In this document: positions 49,701 to 51,694 of the stretch, in pieces
Layout: each line of letters begins with the position of its first letter
How positions within the stretch are numbered: the first letter of the stretch is position 1
Source of the DNA: Pseudeuparius sepicola
Taxonomy: Eukaryota > Arthropoda > Insecta > Coleoptera > Anthribidae
Direction of reading: 5' to 3'
DNA: 64,000 bases
Assembly (NCBI GenBank): GCA_963920635.1
Contig: OY987307.1
Span: 15,205,735-15,269,734, forward strand
Translations under genes and position numbers: made by a program
Notes under the pieces: generated by a model
Databases searched by the model: none
Told to the model about the DNA's origin: nothing
The model's input: only the letters and a program-made list of their open reading frames with translations

Positions 49701-50721
49701 CGATCGAAGGCAGAAAAACGTTGCAGTCTAAATAGTTAGCAATGCTCCGAACATCGCCACTGTAGCCACGAGATGGTACAGGTATTCAAAAATTATGTCC
49801 CAATTTTGAGATATATTAACAAACATTCAAAATTATACATTCCAAGGATGGTAATAATTAATTCGACCGTGGTATCGGAGTTTTAATACATAAATTCCCT
49901 TACACAGTTTGCTCACAAACCAGTGGCTCCATGGACGACGGAACAAATTCTTGCCACTCACCCAGCATCTTCTAATATGTAGAAACAGTTGACTCTCTCG
50001 TTCTACCTACCTTTGAATGATTCAACATGTAACCATGCAATCCATTAGATATTGTGTGCTGATTCACACTGTCAGTTACCGAAAACAGTTTGTCCCAAAA
50101 GCCTGTAAACTACATTTTGTTATAAATAATAACAATTTTCAGTTGTGCTACCACAGTATACAATACCAGTAGTACAACTGGCATCCCTATCCTTTGTTTG
50201 AGTCGCAGCAAAATATCTATTATCTGTCGCAGTCTTACTCAAGGTCAATCTAGGTCAGTTAGTATAACACCACACAGGGCTGTATTGGTTCCTGGAAAAA
50301 CGCTAGAAAAAATAAATTTTGACATTTTCTGTTGACTAAAGGGAAGAAAAAAGCTATGTGCACATTTAATTGAATTGTTTATGGGGCCTTTGACGGTCTG
50401 ACTTCTGTCTATACTGTGGTACAACCTAAATTGTTGATTTTTATTTTGATTTCAATAGAAAAAAAATACAAAAATCAAATATATTTTATCTATATTTTTC
50501 ACAGAAGCACCTTACTCAAAATGATATCATTTGATTTCAGTAAACCAGGAACCCAAACAGAAGCTGAGCTGCTCCGTACATATCTGACCCAGTTACGTCA
50601 AGAGGTTGGCCTCCGAGTATGTGAACGTGTTTACGCAGATGGGGCACGTCCAAGTAAATGGTGGTTATGCTTCGCTAAAAAGCGATTCATGGATAAGTCT
50701 TTGTCAGGACCAGGACAGTGA
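5194..50721 (+). CDS. Arpc3: Arp2/3 complex subunit 3 (p21-Arc), full four-exon gene
   Basis: Joined exons 5194-5199, 11693-11872, 32961-33130 and 50541-50721 give 537 nt, 178 residues plus TGA, the usual length of this family. Recognisable blocks in order are [100 protein letters not shown] and the C-terminal [12 protein letters not shown]3 is one of the five accessory subunits that hold Arp2 and Arp3 in the seven-subunit complex nucleating branched actin in the cytoplasm. Every junction is GT-AG (donors GTGAGT, GTAAGT and GTAAAA; acceptors TTACAG, TTTCAG and TTTCAG), reading frame is kept throughout, and there are no stops or frameshifts. What is odd is the architecture: introns of 6,493, 21,088 and 17,410 bp filled with transposons around a tiny coding sequence. 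It looks functional. Confidence 0.97.
5240..5487. other. Start of Arpc3 intron 1, nothing recognised
   Basis: AT-rich intronic sequence with no repeat boundary or coding motif that I recognise. Confidence 0.4.
5488..6015. mobile_element. MULE-like MITE with promoter-like ends (copy 1)
   Basis: The element is 5499-6004. It is flanked by a perfect 11-bp direct repeat TTATTAATACG at 5488-5498 and 6005-6015, a length typical of Mutator-like insertions. The inverted ends (about 130 bp) read inward TATTTATA, a GTCCGAC-like block, CTCATTGG (inverted CCAAT) and GTCACGTGAC (E-box palindrome, only partly kept in the right arm). The interior holds GGGGGCATTCGCACCATATTGTGG, shown here only as its key words GCATTCGCACCATATTG. 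A second copy lies at 59290-60040. There is no transposase. Confidence 0.7.
6016..6180 (-). mobile_element. Partial copy of the same MITE family
   Basis: The segment includes CATCGCTGC, two ATATGGCAGC-like stretches and GCCGATAGAAGGGGCATAC. These resemble the interior of the element just upstream, in opposite orientation. Its boundaries are unclear. Confidence 0.4.
6181..7146. other. Intron 1 spacer, no gene recognised
   Basis: AT-rich intronic DNA. I found no long inverted repeat, tandem array or recognisable protein motif in this segment. Confidence 0.4.
7149..8051. mobile_element. Near-perfect palindromic element, 903 bp
   Basis: Two arms of about 400 bp (roughly 7149-7545 and 7618-8051) are near-perfect reverse complements around a loop of about 70 bp. 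The termini are GACCGTCAG and CTGACGGTC, flanked by TA on both sides, which fits a TA target duplication of the Tc1/mariner type. Matching landmarks are GGTAAATCGATGC, CCCCCGGGGAAAACATATGG and GACTCCGTCAGTTAT. There is no coding capacity. Transcribed as part of the Arpc3 intron it would form a very long hairpin. Confidence 0.75.
8060..8410 (+). other. Possible 5' part of the LINE fragment
   Basis: This stretch lies directly before the reverse-transcriptase fragment. One frame reads [20 protein letters not shown], a proline- and charge-rich phrase that could come from a retrotransposon open frame, but it resembles no specific domain. Stops occur throughout. Confidence 0.25.
8420..9319 (+). pseudogene. 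LINE reverse transcriptase C-terminal remnant
   Basis: Near 8500 one frame reads [20 protein letters not shown] followed by a stop. This is the YINDI and FADD region of reverse transcriptase, with the second catalytic Asp lost. It is followed by the remnant WFQANKLS. From 8983 an open frame of 111 codons reads [20 protein letters not shown], then [20 protein letters not shown], and [15 protein letters not shown]. This is the conserved post-RT region of CR1/Jockey-like LINEs (QKRAIR, L-LT-PSLYI, Y-TR, and G-K-YN-LP motifs). Stops, frameshifts and an internal tandem duplication make it dead. Confidence 0.75.
8731..8966 (+). repeat. Internal tandem duplication in the LINE remnant
   Basis: Two direct copies, 8731-8834 and 8835-8966, begin CGCTAGGGTGGTCTTCCTGA and end CATACCACGC. 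The first lacks about 26 bp (CTTCAGCTCAAGGATG and adjoining bases) that the second keeps. Only the second copy preserves the expected protein order, so the first is the derived one. Confidence 0.75.
9636..9704. other. CAGGGTG-type terminus, interrupted
   Basis: ATACAGGGTGTTTATG at about 9638 looks like the left end of a CAGGGTG-type MITE. The AAAATTTAAATATAGG that follows reappears beyond 10278 as AAAATATTTAAATATAGGG, as if the inverted-repeat element at 9705-10278 had inserted into it. Confidence 0.35.
9705..10278. mobile_element. Inverted-repeat element with hammerhead-like ends
   Basis: Arms 9705-9962 and 10014-10278 are near-perfect reverse complements starting TCTTATAATTAAAAATTCGT; the loop is about 50 bp. 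Near each outer end sits CCTGATGATG, a short self-complementary stem around ACTAAGT, then GTCGAAACGTCG (9755-9787 on the minus strand, 10189-10221 on the plus strand). CTGATGA followed by a stem and GAAAC is the core order of a hammerhead ribozyme and is common in Penelope-like element termini. There is no coding sequence. Confidence 0.6.
10310..10456 (+). mobile_element. Fragment of the CAGGGTGTCCAAC MITE family
   Basis: The segment GGCCAGCTACGATTTTTTTA through ACCCCCATATATCAAATTTG aligns with the internal arm of the elements at 29350-30564 and 45652-46888. Both ends are missing. It is a relic copy in intron 1. Confidence 0.65.
10479..11108. mobile_element. hAT-type non-autonomous element with exact 8-bp duplication
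   Basis: The element is 10487-11100 (614 bp). The 8-bp target duplication ATCAATAT is perfect (10479-10486 and 11101-11108). The ends are TAGTGATGCACCA and TGGTGCACCCCTA, imperfect inverted repeats of the hAT type. The interior is rich in CCGAATATTCGGC-like palindromes in both orientations. There is no transposase. The insertion splits an otherwise open reading frame (see the next entry). Confidence 0.85.
11102..11452 (+). other. Unidentified open frame next to the hAT insertion
   Basis: The frame is open for about 115 codons, from just inside the target duplication to TAA near 11450. It includes [33 protein letters not shown] and [14 protein letters not shown]. If the hAT element and one duplication copy are ignored, the frame runs upstream to an ATG at 10474. 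The composition looks more protein-like than the neighbouring AT-rich DNA, but I recognise no family. It may be part of an old transposon or just a chance open frame. Confidence 0.3.
11453..11692. other. End of Arpc3 intron 1
   Basis: AT-rich sequence ending in a good acceptor (TTTTTATTACAG at 11681-11692). No gene is seen. Confidence 0.5.
11693..11872 (+). CDS. Arpc3: Arpc3 coding exon 2
   Basis: Sixty codons, in phase at both ends, encode residues 3-62, from [12 protein letters not shown] to FFRTYEIK. The acceptor is TTACAG (to 11692) and the donor GTAAGT (11873). The block GPAPPY...[16 protein letters not shown] is diagnostic for ARPC3. The ATG inside this exon at 11741 corresponds to an internal Met of the family and is not the start. 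Confidence 0.97.
12205..12292 (+). repeat. 3' fragment of an ATT-tailed SINE-like repeat
   Basis: CCCCCACACAAGCATAATAT, then GGTTGCTTCTAGTA, then AGTTTGGAGTATTGTG, ending in GTGAGAATTATTATTATTATT. The order matches the 3' third of the copies at 49359-49566 and 51032-51245. Confidence 0.6.
12540..12656 (+). pseudogene. hAT transposase C-terminal dimerisation remnant
   Basis: One frame reads [19 protein letters not shown], then SSNQIFK, stop, [17 protein letters not shown]-(I/F)-S followed by a basic SSNR-like motif is the conserved C-terminal hAT dimerisation segment. It lies only 180 bp from the left end and in + orientation. In an intact hAT gene the C-terminus should be near the opposite end, which points to internal rearrangement. 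Confidence 0.6.
13496..13651 (+). other. Short open frame, possible hAT coding exon
   Basis: ATG follows a good acceptor (TTCTGTTTCAG at 13466) after about 28 bases. It opens 51 codons reading [20 protein letters not shown]. No domain is recognised. Its position inside the hAT element makes a transposase 5' coding exon a reasonable guess, but no downstream coding follows. Confidence 0.3.
14626..15069. mobile_element. MITE with long inverted ends
   Basis: The element is 14635-15060 (426 bp). The ends start AATACGCCATATTAGT and continue through GTGACGTCACG, ATCCAAACAACCTCG and GGCGTTTTTGTGTTTTTGAC in both arms (about 120 bp). The flanks GGCCCCATT and GGCCACCTT could be an imperfect 9-bp duplication, suggesting a Mutator-like mover. 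There is no coding sequence. Confidence 0.7.
15070..15985. other. Intron 2 spacer with a decayed MITE-like end
   Basis: AT-rich DNA. Near 15730 AAGGTGTTTCAGAAAAC resembles a decayed CAGGGTGTCC-type terminus. No coding motif or complete element is seen. Confidence 0.35.
15990..16990 (+). pseudogene. LINE RNase H region, frameshifted
   Basis: Pieces of a retrotransposon RNase H domain appear in order across frames: [17 protein letters not shown] (first catalytic Asp), [13 protein letters not shown] (catalytic Glu), [15 protein letters not shown] (second Asp), and [20 protein letters not shown] (His changed to Tyr, final Asp kept). Next come [19 protein letters not shown] and a C-terminal [15 protein letters not shown]. 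RNase H after the reverse transcriptase is typical of R1, LOA and I-group LINEs of insects. At least two frameshifts are needed. The region is GC-richer than its neighbours, which suggests a younger or differently biased source. No 5' part or clear 3' tail was found. Confidence 0.8.
16995..17460. other. Possible decayed hAT MITE
   Basis: The left side starts near CTAGGGTTCCCAATCCCGGG (about 16993) and contains GGTCCCGAAA. The right side holds TTTCGGGACC and ends near GGTCCCCATT. These short inverted matches hint at a decayed inverted-repeat element. I could not confirm ends or duplications. Confidence 0.3.
17777..17920 (+). pseudogene. C-terminus of a Tc1/mariner-like transposase
   Basis: Forty-seven codons and a stop read [20 protein letters not shown], then [20 protein letters not shown] and EHYL. 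The pattern D-L-RxRI, then RxxxRLxxCIxxxGxHFEHxL-stop, is the usual end of a group of insect mariner-like transposases. The catalytic core is absent. It is an isolated fragment in intron 2. Confidence 0.6.
17921..18287. other. Intron 2 spacer
   Basis: AT-rich. GACGGACCCTGTATAAC at about 18243 looks like the right end of a CAGGG-type MITE; no matching left end is obvious. No gene is seen. Confidence 0.35.
18288..18640 (+). repeat. Widespread insect interspersed repeat (split)
   Basis: AAATCGGCCAAGTGCGAGTC, then GAAGGGTTCCATACCA on the left and TTGTTGTTATAGCGGCC with CTGTGAAAATTTG and GATACAGCC on the right. From memory this order matches an interspersed repeat very common in moth and butterfly genomes; I cannot run a search. 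A tRNA-like sequence sits between the two halves. Confidence 0.5.
18410..18481 (-). pseudogene. Initiator-tRNA-Met-like sequence
   Basis: Read on the minus strand the segment contains TGGCGCAGTGGAAGCGTGCT (A box), GGGCTCATAACC with a CAT anticodon, and GGTTCGAAACC (perfect B box). GTGGCGCAGTGGAAGCGTGC is characteristic of eukaryotic initiator tRNA-Met. The acceptor strands AGCGAAG and CTCTGGG do not pair well and one base is missing after the anticodon arm. It is therefore more likely a pseudogene or the head of a SINE than a working tRNA. Confidence 0.55.
18641..21674. other. Intron 2 spacer with isolated MITE ends
   Basis: AT-rich DNA without coding motifs. ATACAGGGTGTCTGTGGTAG at about 19254 is a clear CAGGGTG-type left end; no convincing right end was found. 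TTTCTGCGTCC-like phrases recur at about 20965-21250 and again near 25365 and 25430. A TA run lies at 20940-20952. Confidence 0.4.
21677..22428. mobile_element. CAGGGT-type MITE, family with TTTTGGGCCAAAATATT (copy 1)
   Basis: The 752-bp element is flanked by TA on both sides (21675-21676, 22429-22430). It starts CAGGGTAAGTCATAAATAAT and ends with the complement ATTATTTATGACATGACTCACCCTG, given here only by its key words TTTATGACATGA and ACCCTG. Subterminal TATTTTGGGCCAAAATATT is present on the left and TTTTGGTCCAAAAT on the right. TA flanks fit Tc1/mariner-type mobilisation. A second copy starts at 33927. There is no coding sequence. Confidence 0.78.
22429..22943. other. Intron 2 spacer
   Basis: AT-rich, with GTAGGTAGGTACC low-complexity sequence at about 22588-22610. 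No gene or complete element is seen. Confidence 0.4.
22944..23321. mobile_element. TA-flanked CAGGGTTATT MITE
   Basis: The 378-bp element has about 100-bp inverted ends. It starts CAGGGTTATTGCTTATGG and ends CAATAACCCTG, with TA on both sides. Arm landmarks are CATTCCTTTGAAGATCTGAT and its complement, and GGTTTTGCATAATGCATA-type sequence near the inner edges. There is no coding sequence. Confidence 0.78.
23395..24560. mobile_element. Inverted-repeat pair with hammerhead-like motif
   Basis: Arms at about 23395-23660 and 24280-24560 are imperfect reverse complements. Shared landmarks are AATGTGATGTTTTTATTGGG, GACTACATAAAAAA-type sequence, AAGCTTTCGGA and ACAACCTAAATTTAGTAA. The left arm holds, on the minus strand, CCTGAAGATG, a short AT stem and CCGAAAGC (23541-23570). 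The right arm has a decayed version (24376-24408). The loop between the arms contains another CAGGGTGTTCC end at 23699. Confidence 0.55.
24561..25355. other. Intron 2 spacer
   Basis: AT-rich. A TTTACCCG-like phrase recurs around 24730-24860. No coding motif or bounded element is recognised. Confidence 0.35.
25359..25441. repeat. Small hairpin repeat with TTTCTGCGTCC ends
   Basis: ATTTCTGCGTCCATATAC at about 25360 pairs with GTATGGACGCAGAAAT ending at about 25441. A third copy of GGACGCAGAA lies between. Related phrases occur at 20.9-21.3 kb. Confidence 0.5.
25456..26026. repeat. TA microsatellites with tandem and inverted 110-bp units
   Basis: Two direct copies of a unit beginning TTATTTATCGCCGTTATTGT start at about 25477 and 25617 (period 140). 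Each is followed by a TA run of 26 or more bases. A third, inverted copy lies at about 25942-26026 and lacks the middle part (CACGGATGTCACGAAATCC is missing). The arrangement is an inverted-repeat element whose left arm was tandemly duplicated, probably by slippage at the TA runs. Confidence 0.65.
26098..26213. mobile_element. Short MITE with nested hairpin
   Basis: About 116 bp from GTTTACTACGGTTCAACGC to GTTTAAACGTAGTAAAC, with imperfect inverted ends. Inside, CGTAAGGTTTG and CAAACCTTACTGC form a second hairpin. There is no coding sequence. Confidence 0.55.
26214..28140. other. Intron 2 spacer with isolated signals
   Basis: Mostly AT-rich. A GC-richer patch lies at 26880-26970. TTATAAAAGGTCGCG at about 27217 looks like a TATA box but no gene follows. 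A Penelope-type CCTGAAGAAGACG ... GTCGAAAAG motif is on the minus strand at 27688-27724. ACACCGTGTCCCGGATAAGA at about 27732 is a decayed CAGGGTGTCC-type end whose following sequence resembles that near 56170. Confidence 0.4.
28142..28419. mobile_element. Small CAGGGTGG MITE
   Basis: The left end is CAGGGTGGTTACAAC preceded by TA; the right end is GGGACCCCCTG followed by TA. Only the terminal bases are complementary. Probably a decayed 278-bp member of the TA-flanked MITE group. Confidence 0.45.
28851..29100 (+). repeat. RTE-like LINE 3' end or related repeat
   Basis: ACTAGCGGCCCTTCTCGGC opens the segment. It continues with ACAATATAGCCTATGTTACTC, AAATCGGTCCAGTAGGTTTT and ends AATATTAGTATAGATA. 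This order matches a very common insect interspersed repeat that I associate with RTE-type LINE 3' ends. It is non-coding here. Confidence 0.5.
29181..29339. repeat. Tandem duplication, about 80-bp unit
   Basis: Two direct copies begin CACAACAGAGCAAAAGCACT and end TTAGAAATATCTA. They differ by a few bases in an A-run and near the 3' end. Confidence 0.7.
29350..30564. mobile_element. CAGGGTGTCCAAC MITE, multi-layer palindrome (copy 1)
   Basis: The left end GGTGTCCAACTTTATTAC and right end GTAATAAAATTGGACACCCTG are complementary; the first bases of the left end are lost. The arms run inward through GGAGATAATCGCCTAAAC, GACCCCACAGCGTTAATCAG and ATATACAGGGAGTTCCATTC, all with complements in the right arm. 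Inner layers begin with TATACAGGG-type phrases, so the element looks like termini nested within termini. A complete relative is at 45652-46888; fragments lie at 10310 and 37852. TA follows the right end. Confidence 0.75.
30576..30746. mobile_element. hAT-type MITE, 171 bp
   Basis: The ends are CAGTGGCGAAACCAG and CTGGTCCACTG. The flanks AGCATAAC (30568-30575) and ATCATAAC (30747-30754) match at 7 of 8 bases, an 8-bp hAT-type duplication. The right side carries GGGGGGGCTAAAGCCCC. Confidence 0.75.
30755..31477. other. Intron 2 spacer with GTGACATCC phrases and a TA run
   Basis: GTGACATCC or its complement recurs at least four times between 30940 and 31200 and also within 25530-25800, suggesting shared ancestry. 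A TA microsatellite lies at 31212-31232. No gene is seen. Confidence 0.4.
31478..31556 (-). pseudogene. tRNA-like sequence, possible SINE head
   Basis: On the minus strand, TAGCCTAATGGGTG resembles an A box and GGTTCAAATCC is a perfect B box with a good T-arm (TTAGG / CCTAC). The acceptor strands do not pair, so this is a tRNA relic or SINE head rather than a functional tRNA. Confidence 0.4.
31557..32218. other. Intron 2 spacer
   Basis: AT-rich with no recognised motif. Open frames here are short and lack domain signatures. Confidence 0.35.
32219..32264. repeat. 46-bp hairpin
   Basis: ATAAACGCCTAG and CTAGGTGTTTAT pair around an inner TCCGG/CCGGA stem. It could be a transposon tip or a transcript hairpin. 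It is too short to be a MITE on its own. Confidence 0.55.
32265..32960. other. End of Arpc3 intron 2
   Basis: The 32290-32560 part is GC-richer and gives overlapping open frames on both strands (77-91 codons), but none shows a known motif. The intron ends with TTATTTCTTTTCAG, a strong acceptor. Confidence 0.4.
32961..33130 (+). CDS. Arpc3: Arpc3 coding exon 3
   Basis: 170 nt: 56 codons plus two bases (AG) completed by T of exon 4 to AGT (Ser). It reads [35 protein letters not shown] and [15 protein letters not shown], all typical ARPC3 blocks. The donor is GTAAAA at 33131, weaker than the other two. Confidence 0.97.
33236..33665. mobile_element. Imperfect inverted-repeat element
   Basis: AGTAATAATGGGCAAGCATT and AAAATGAACAAAAAAGTAG (about 33267-33310) recur inverted at about 33585-33635 as CTACTTTTTTGTTCATTTTG and GCTTACCCATTATTGC. 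Ends and duplications are not clear. Confidence 0.5.
33927..37850. mobile_element. CAGGGT-type MITE copy 2, split by a 3-kb insertion
   Basis: 33927-34635 aligns with the left two thirds of the element at 21677-22428 (CAGGGTGTCCC, TATTTTGGGCCAAAATATT, GTGTTTTGACCAATGCC). 37609-37850 aligns with its right third (GATGGACCTGCAGGACC, TCAGTTCAGCAGCTTG, ATTTTGGCCCAAAATAT). The halves are separated by about 3 kb. The direct repeat TGAAA at 34631-34635 and 37609-37613 is a candidate target duplication. The right terminus abuts the next MITE fragment. Confidence 0.65.
34636..37608. other. Unidentified 3-kb insertion
   Basis: This block interrupts a MITE. It has no inverted ends or long terminal repeats that I can see. 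It contains G-runs at about 35239-35248 and 35391-35400 and a less AT-rich middle (35520-36400). Open frames are short and lack domains. It could be a retrotransposon fragment or several old insertions. Confidence 0.4.
37852..38290 (+). mobile_element. Left-arm fragment of the CAGGGTGTCCAAC MITE family
   Basis: GATAATCGCCTAAACTTTTT, AAAGGCCTTGAAAAACC, ACCACAGCCTTAATC and ATATACAGGGAGTTCCATTC follow the same order as in 29350-30564 and 45652-46888. Both termini are absent. Confidence 0.65.
38789..40641. mobile_element. Middle element of the nest, CAGGGTGTCTACCAA ends
   Basis: The element is 38795-40635. The ends are CAGGGTGTCTACCAACCTGG and TTTGGTAGACACCCTG, with CTGGAAA and GTCAGGGAA phrases repeated inside both arms. 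AGTTTG flanks both sides (38789-38794 and 40636-40641). The terminal style resembles hAT elements, but the visible duplication is only 6 bp. It is itself interrupted by the element at 39211. Confidence 0.7.
39211..40300. mobile_element. Inner element of the nest
   Basis: Inverted arms of about 400 bp: TCTTAACTTGCTAG, GTGTTCTAGAAAGCCGTGGC, GGGATTACTCCTTGGGTCAT and TTGCAAGTATATTCATGCTT on the left have complements at about 39950-40285. The left end is near AGGGTGGCTCATTATAAAAT and the right near ACTTTATACTGTAC. There is no coding sequence. Confidence 0.68.
40925..42600. repeat. Three dispersed copies of a GAGCCAATCACATTGACGG repeat
   Basis: TGAATTTTAGAATTT-like sequence followed by GAGCCAATCACATTGACGG and TTACTAGTTC occurs at about 40925-40975, 42085-42140 and 42538-42590. 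The first two flank the palindrome at 41004-42061. The third lies beyond a short inverted repeat (AACCATATATAGGAATAGAC at 42189 and its complement near 42520). Confidence 0.6.
41004..42061. mobile_element. Palindromic element, 1,058 bp, TA-flanked
   Basis: The ends are GACTACAGGCCCGTG and GATACAGGCCTGTAGTC, flanked by TA (41002-41003, 42062-42063). The arms (about 390 bp each) are near-perfect complements, with TTGTACGGCATTCTTACCAT, AAAACACGTAGTGCCGTAC and ATTATTCCGCAACGCCGTAC each present in both orientations. The unpaired centre (about 41400-41660) includes CCCCCTCCCCTTCCGTGG. There is no coding sequence. Confidence 0.8.
42676..43685. mobile_element. Decayed inverted-repeat element
   Basis: ATGCTTCTTTGGTTCTTCCG at about 42680 and GGGCACAACAATGT at about 42751 are matched by GTGTCTGGAAGAACCAAAGA at about 43650 and AACATTGTTGTGCCCTA at about 43573. 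The interior shows short open frames (43139-43551) rich in P, L and S without motifs. Probably an old element of unknown class. Confidence 0.5.
43686..44014. other. Intron 3 spacer
   Basis: AT-rich sequence before the Tc1 element. Nothing is recognised. Confidence 0.4.
44015..45617 (+). mobile_element. Tc1-type transposon with 138-bp inverted ends
   Basis: The element is 44017-45615 (1,599 bp) between TA duplications (44015-44016, 45616-45617). The ends start CACTCACCGGCACGAAAAAC and stay more than 90% complementary for about 138 bp (44017-44154 and 45479-45615). It carries one transposase gene with two frameshifts. Complete ends and a readable transposase suggest fairly recent insertion. 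It lies in Arpc3 intron 3 in the sense orientation, next to a CAGGGTGTCC MITE. Confidence 0.9.
44329..45339 (+). pseudogene. Tc1 DD34E transposase, two frameshifts
   Basis: ATG at 44329 opens [20 protein letters not shown] and [20 protein letters not shown], the N-terminal paired-like helix-turn-helix. A small deletion near 44470 shifts frame. The next frame gives the second DNA-binding half ([18 protein letters not shown]) and the catalytic core: [11 protein letters not shown] (first D), MVWAGIS, and [11 protein letters not shown] (second D). A one-base deletion near 45104 shifts frame again to [18 protein letters not shown] (catalytic E). With one base restored, 34 residues separate the second D and the E, hence DD34E, the Tc1 family. 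The end is [19 protein letters not shown] before TAA. All catalytic residues remain, but the frame breaks make the gene inactive. Confidence 0.9.
45652..46888. mobile_element. CAGGGTGTCCAAC MITE, multi-layer palindrome (copy 2, complete)
   Basis: The 1,237-bp element is TA-flanked. It starts CAGGGTGTCCAACTTTAAAA and ends with the complement TTTTAAAGTTGGACACCCTG. Inside are further layers beginning ATACAGGGAGTTCCATTC (about 45924) and ACAGAGTGTTG (about 46080), each with a complement in the other arm. It is the most complete member of the family also found at 29350, 37852 and 10310. No coding sequence. Confidence 0.8.
46997..47419. mobile_element. piggyBac-type MITE, 415 bp
   Basis: The element is 47001-47415. 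TTAA flanks both sides (46997-47000, 47416-47419). The ends CCCTTTCGG and CCGAAAGGG are complementary. TTAA duplication with CCCTTT-type ends is characteristic of piggyBac. The interior repeats GGACCGGA and ACACGCAT phrases. No transposase is present. Confidence 0.82.
47420..49355. other. Intron 3 spacer
   Basis: Mostly AT-rich. A low-complexity AATAAATAAAGAAGGAAAG run lies at about 48440-48500. A 105-codon open frame at 47993-48310 and a 68-codon frame at 48987-49193 have no recognisable domain. No bounded element was found. Confidence 0.4.
49359..49566 (-). mobile_element. ATT-tailed SINE-like repeat (copy 1)
   Basis: On the minus strand it reads TTACTAGGGTTTTCTAGG, CGAGTGAATACTATCCTAG, GGGAAAAGTCGGCCCTAGCC, CCAGAAGCAACTGA-type sequence and AGAATTATTATTATTATAT as the tail. 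It matches 51032-51245 over the whole length. A short unit ending in an ATT microsatellite is SINE-like or a LINE 3' end. No A/B-box head was recognised. Confidence 0.65.
49567..50540. other. End of Arpc3 intron 3
   Basis: AT-rich, with a short hairpin around TCGGTCGATCGA at about 49697-49712. The intron ends with ATTTGATTTCAG at 50529-50540. An upstream CACAG at about 50505 is a decoy that would not keep the reading frame of the protein. Confidence 0.45.
50541..50721 (+). CDS. Arpc3: Arpc3 coding exon 4 (C-terminus)
   Basis: The first base T completes AGT (Ser); then 59 codons and TGA. It reads [44 protein letters not shown] and DKSLSGPGQ, the invariant ARPC3 C-terminus. There are no frame defects. 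Confidence 0.97.
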
Positions 50722-50830
50722 TTTTTCGTGTGTTCAATTTAATTTAATTTACAAAAATATATACTTCATTAGTTTGGTGTGTGCTAAATTAATTATTCTT
50801 TAAATAAATACATATCTTTGTTGATGATAG
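50722..50830 (+). terminator. Arpc3: Arpc3 3' UTR with poly(A) signal
   Basis: A short AT-rich 3' UTR with AATAAA at 50803-50808, about 82 bp after the stop. Cleavage probably falls near 50820-50830; the exact site cannot be read. Confidence 0.75.
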
Positions 50831-50950
50831 GAGATAAAATCCCACCAGATGATTTGGGTCAGGTCATGTTCAAGAGAAAACTAAAGTAATTGATCAAGAG
50901 GGAAACTGTCCTTATACGTTATACACAATATATTTAAAAAATCATGACAT

Positions 50951-50979
50951 AGCGCTTTCGGCTAACAAGCTATCTTCAG
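50951..50979 (-). other. Hammerhead-like motif
   Basis: On the minus strand: CTGAAGATAGCTTGTTAGCC followed by GAAAGCGCT. CTGAAGA, a short stem (GCT/AGC) and GAAA repeat the pattern at 9755, 10189, 23541 and 27688. Probably a relic of a Penelope-like terminus. Confidence 0.4.
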
Positions 50980-51031
50980 TGTCACGTATAATAATTAATG
51001 TCGCTCTAAGGTTCAACATAATGTTGAATTA

Positions 51032-51245
51032 AGGGGGATTACTACGGTTTTCTAGGGTTTTCTGTAGTACTTGAGCGAATGCTATCCTAGTTCTATCGGG
51101 AAAAAAGTCGGCCCTAGCCGCAAATGGCAACGAAGACAAAATAATAGTAATTGCCCCCTCCCCCGCACAAGCATGTGGTTGCTTCTGGGGTACTCCTAGT
51201 TTGGAGTATTGTGAGGGTGAGAATTATTATTATTATTATTATATG
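51032..51245 (+). mobile_element. ATT-tailed SINE-like repeat (copy 2)
   Basis: It begins near GATTACTACGGTTTTCTAGG and continues through GCTATCCTAGTTCTATCGGG and AAAGTCGGCCCTAGCCGC. After TGGTTGCTTCTGGGGTACTC and GTTTGGAGTATTGTGAGGG it ends in GAGAATTATTATTATTATTA. It is a full-length partner of 49359-49566 in the opposite orientation. Confidence 0.65.
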
Positions 51246-51690
51246 ACTTACTTTTTAAATACAAACTTACAAATGGGTTTCTTAAAAGTCGTCACAACTT
51301 TAAAATTAGGTTTAGTGGTACTCAACCACTGGATAAGTAATCCATTGTTCAAGAGCACATAAATACATCAAACATTTTGTCATGAATCGTATTTAAAATG
51401 TTTAAAAATTTTCGATGGACAAGATCAGCATCTGCGAAACGAGGAACAGTCGGAAACAGGCTGTCAAATGTCTTACACGGCTGTTGGCACTGCCAACACA
51501 TAATGAAACCCCAGCTAAGCAAGGGCTGGGTGCTCTTGAAAAATTAAGGTGAACAGAATTGTACAAACAGGCTAGTGAAAAGTACAACCGCTAAAAATTA
51601 TTACATTTGACTAGGGGAAATAGACCCAAGTAGTCAATAGAAGGCTGAAACTCACGTAAGGTTAAAATCACCAACAAATGGCATTAACCA
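51246..51690. other. Spacer downstream of Arpc3
   Basis: AT-rich. No gene recognised before the P-type remnant. Confidence 0.4.
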
Positions 51691-51694
51691 AGTC

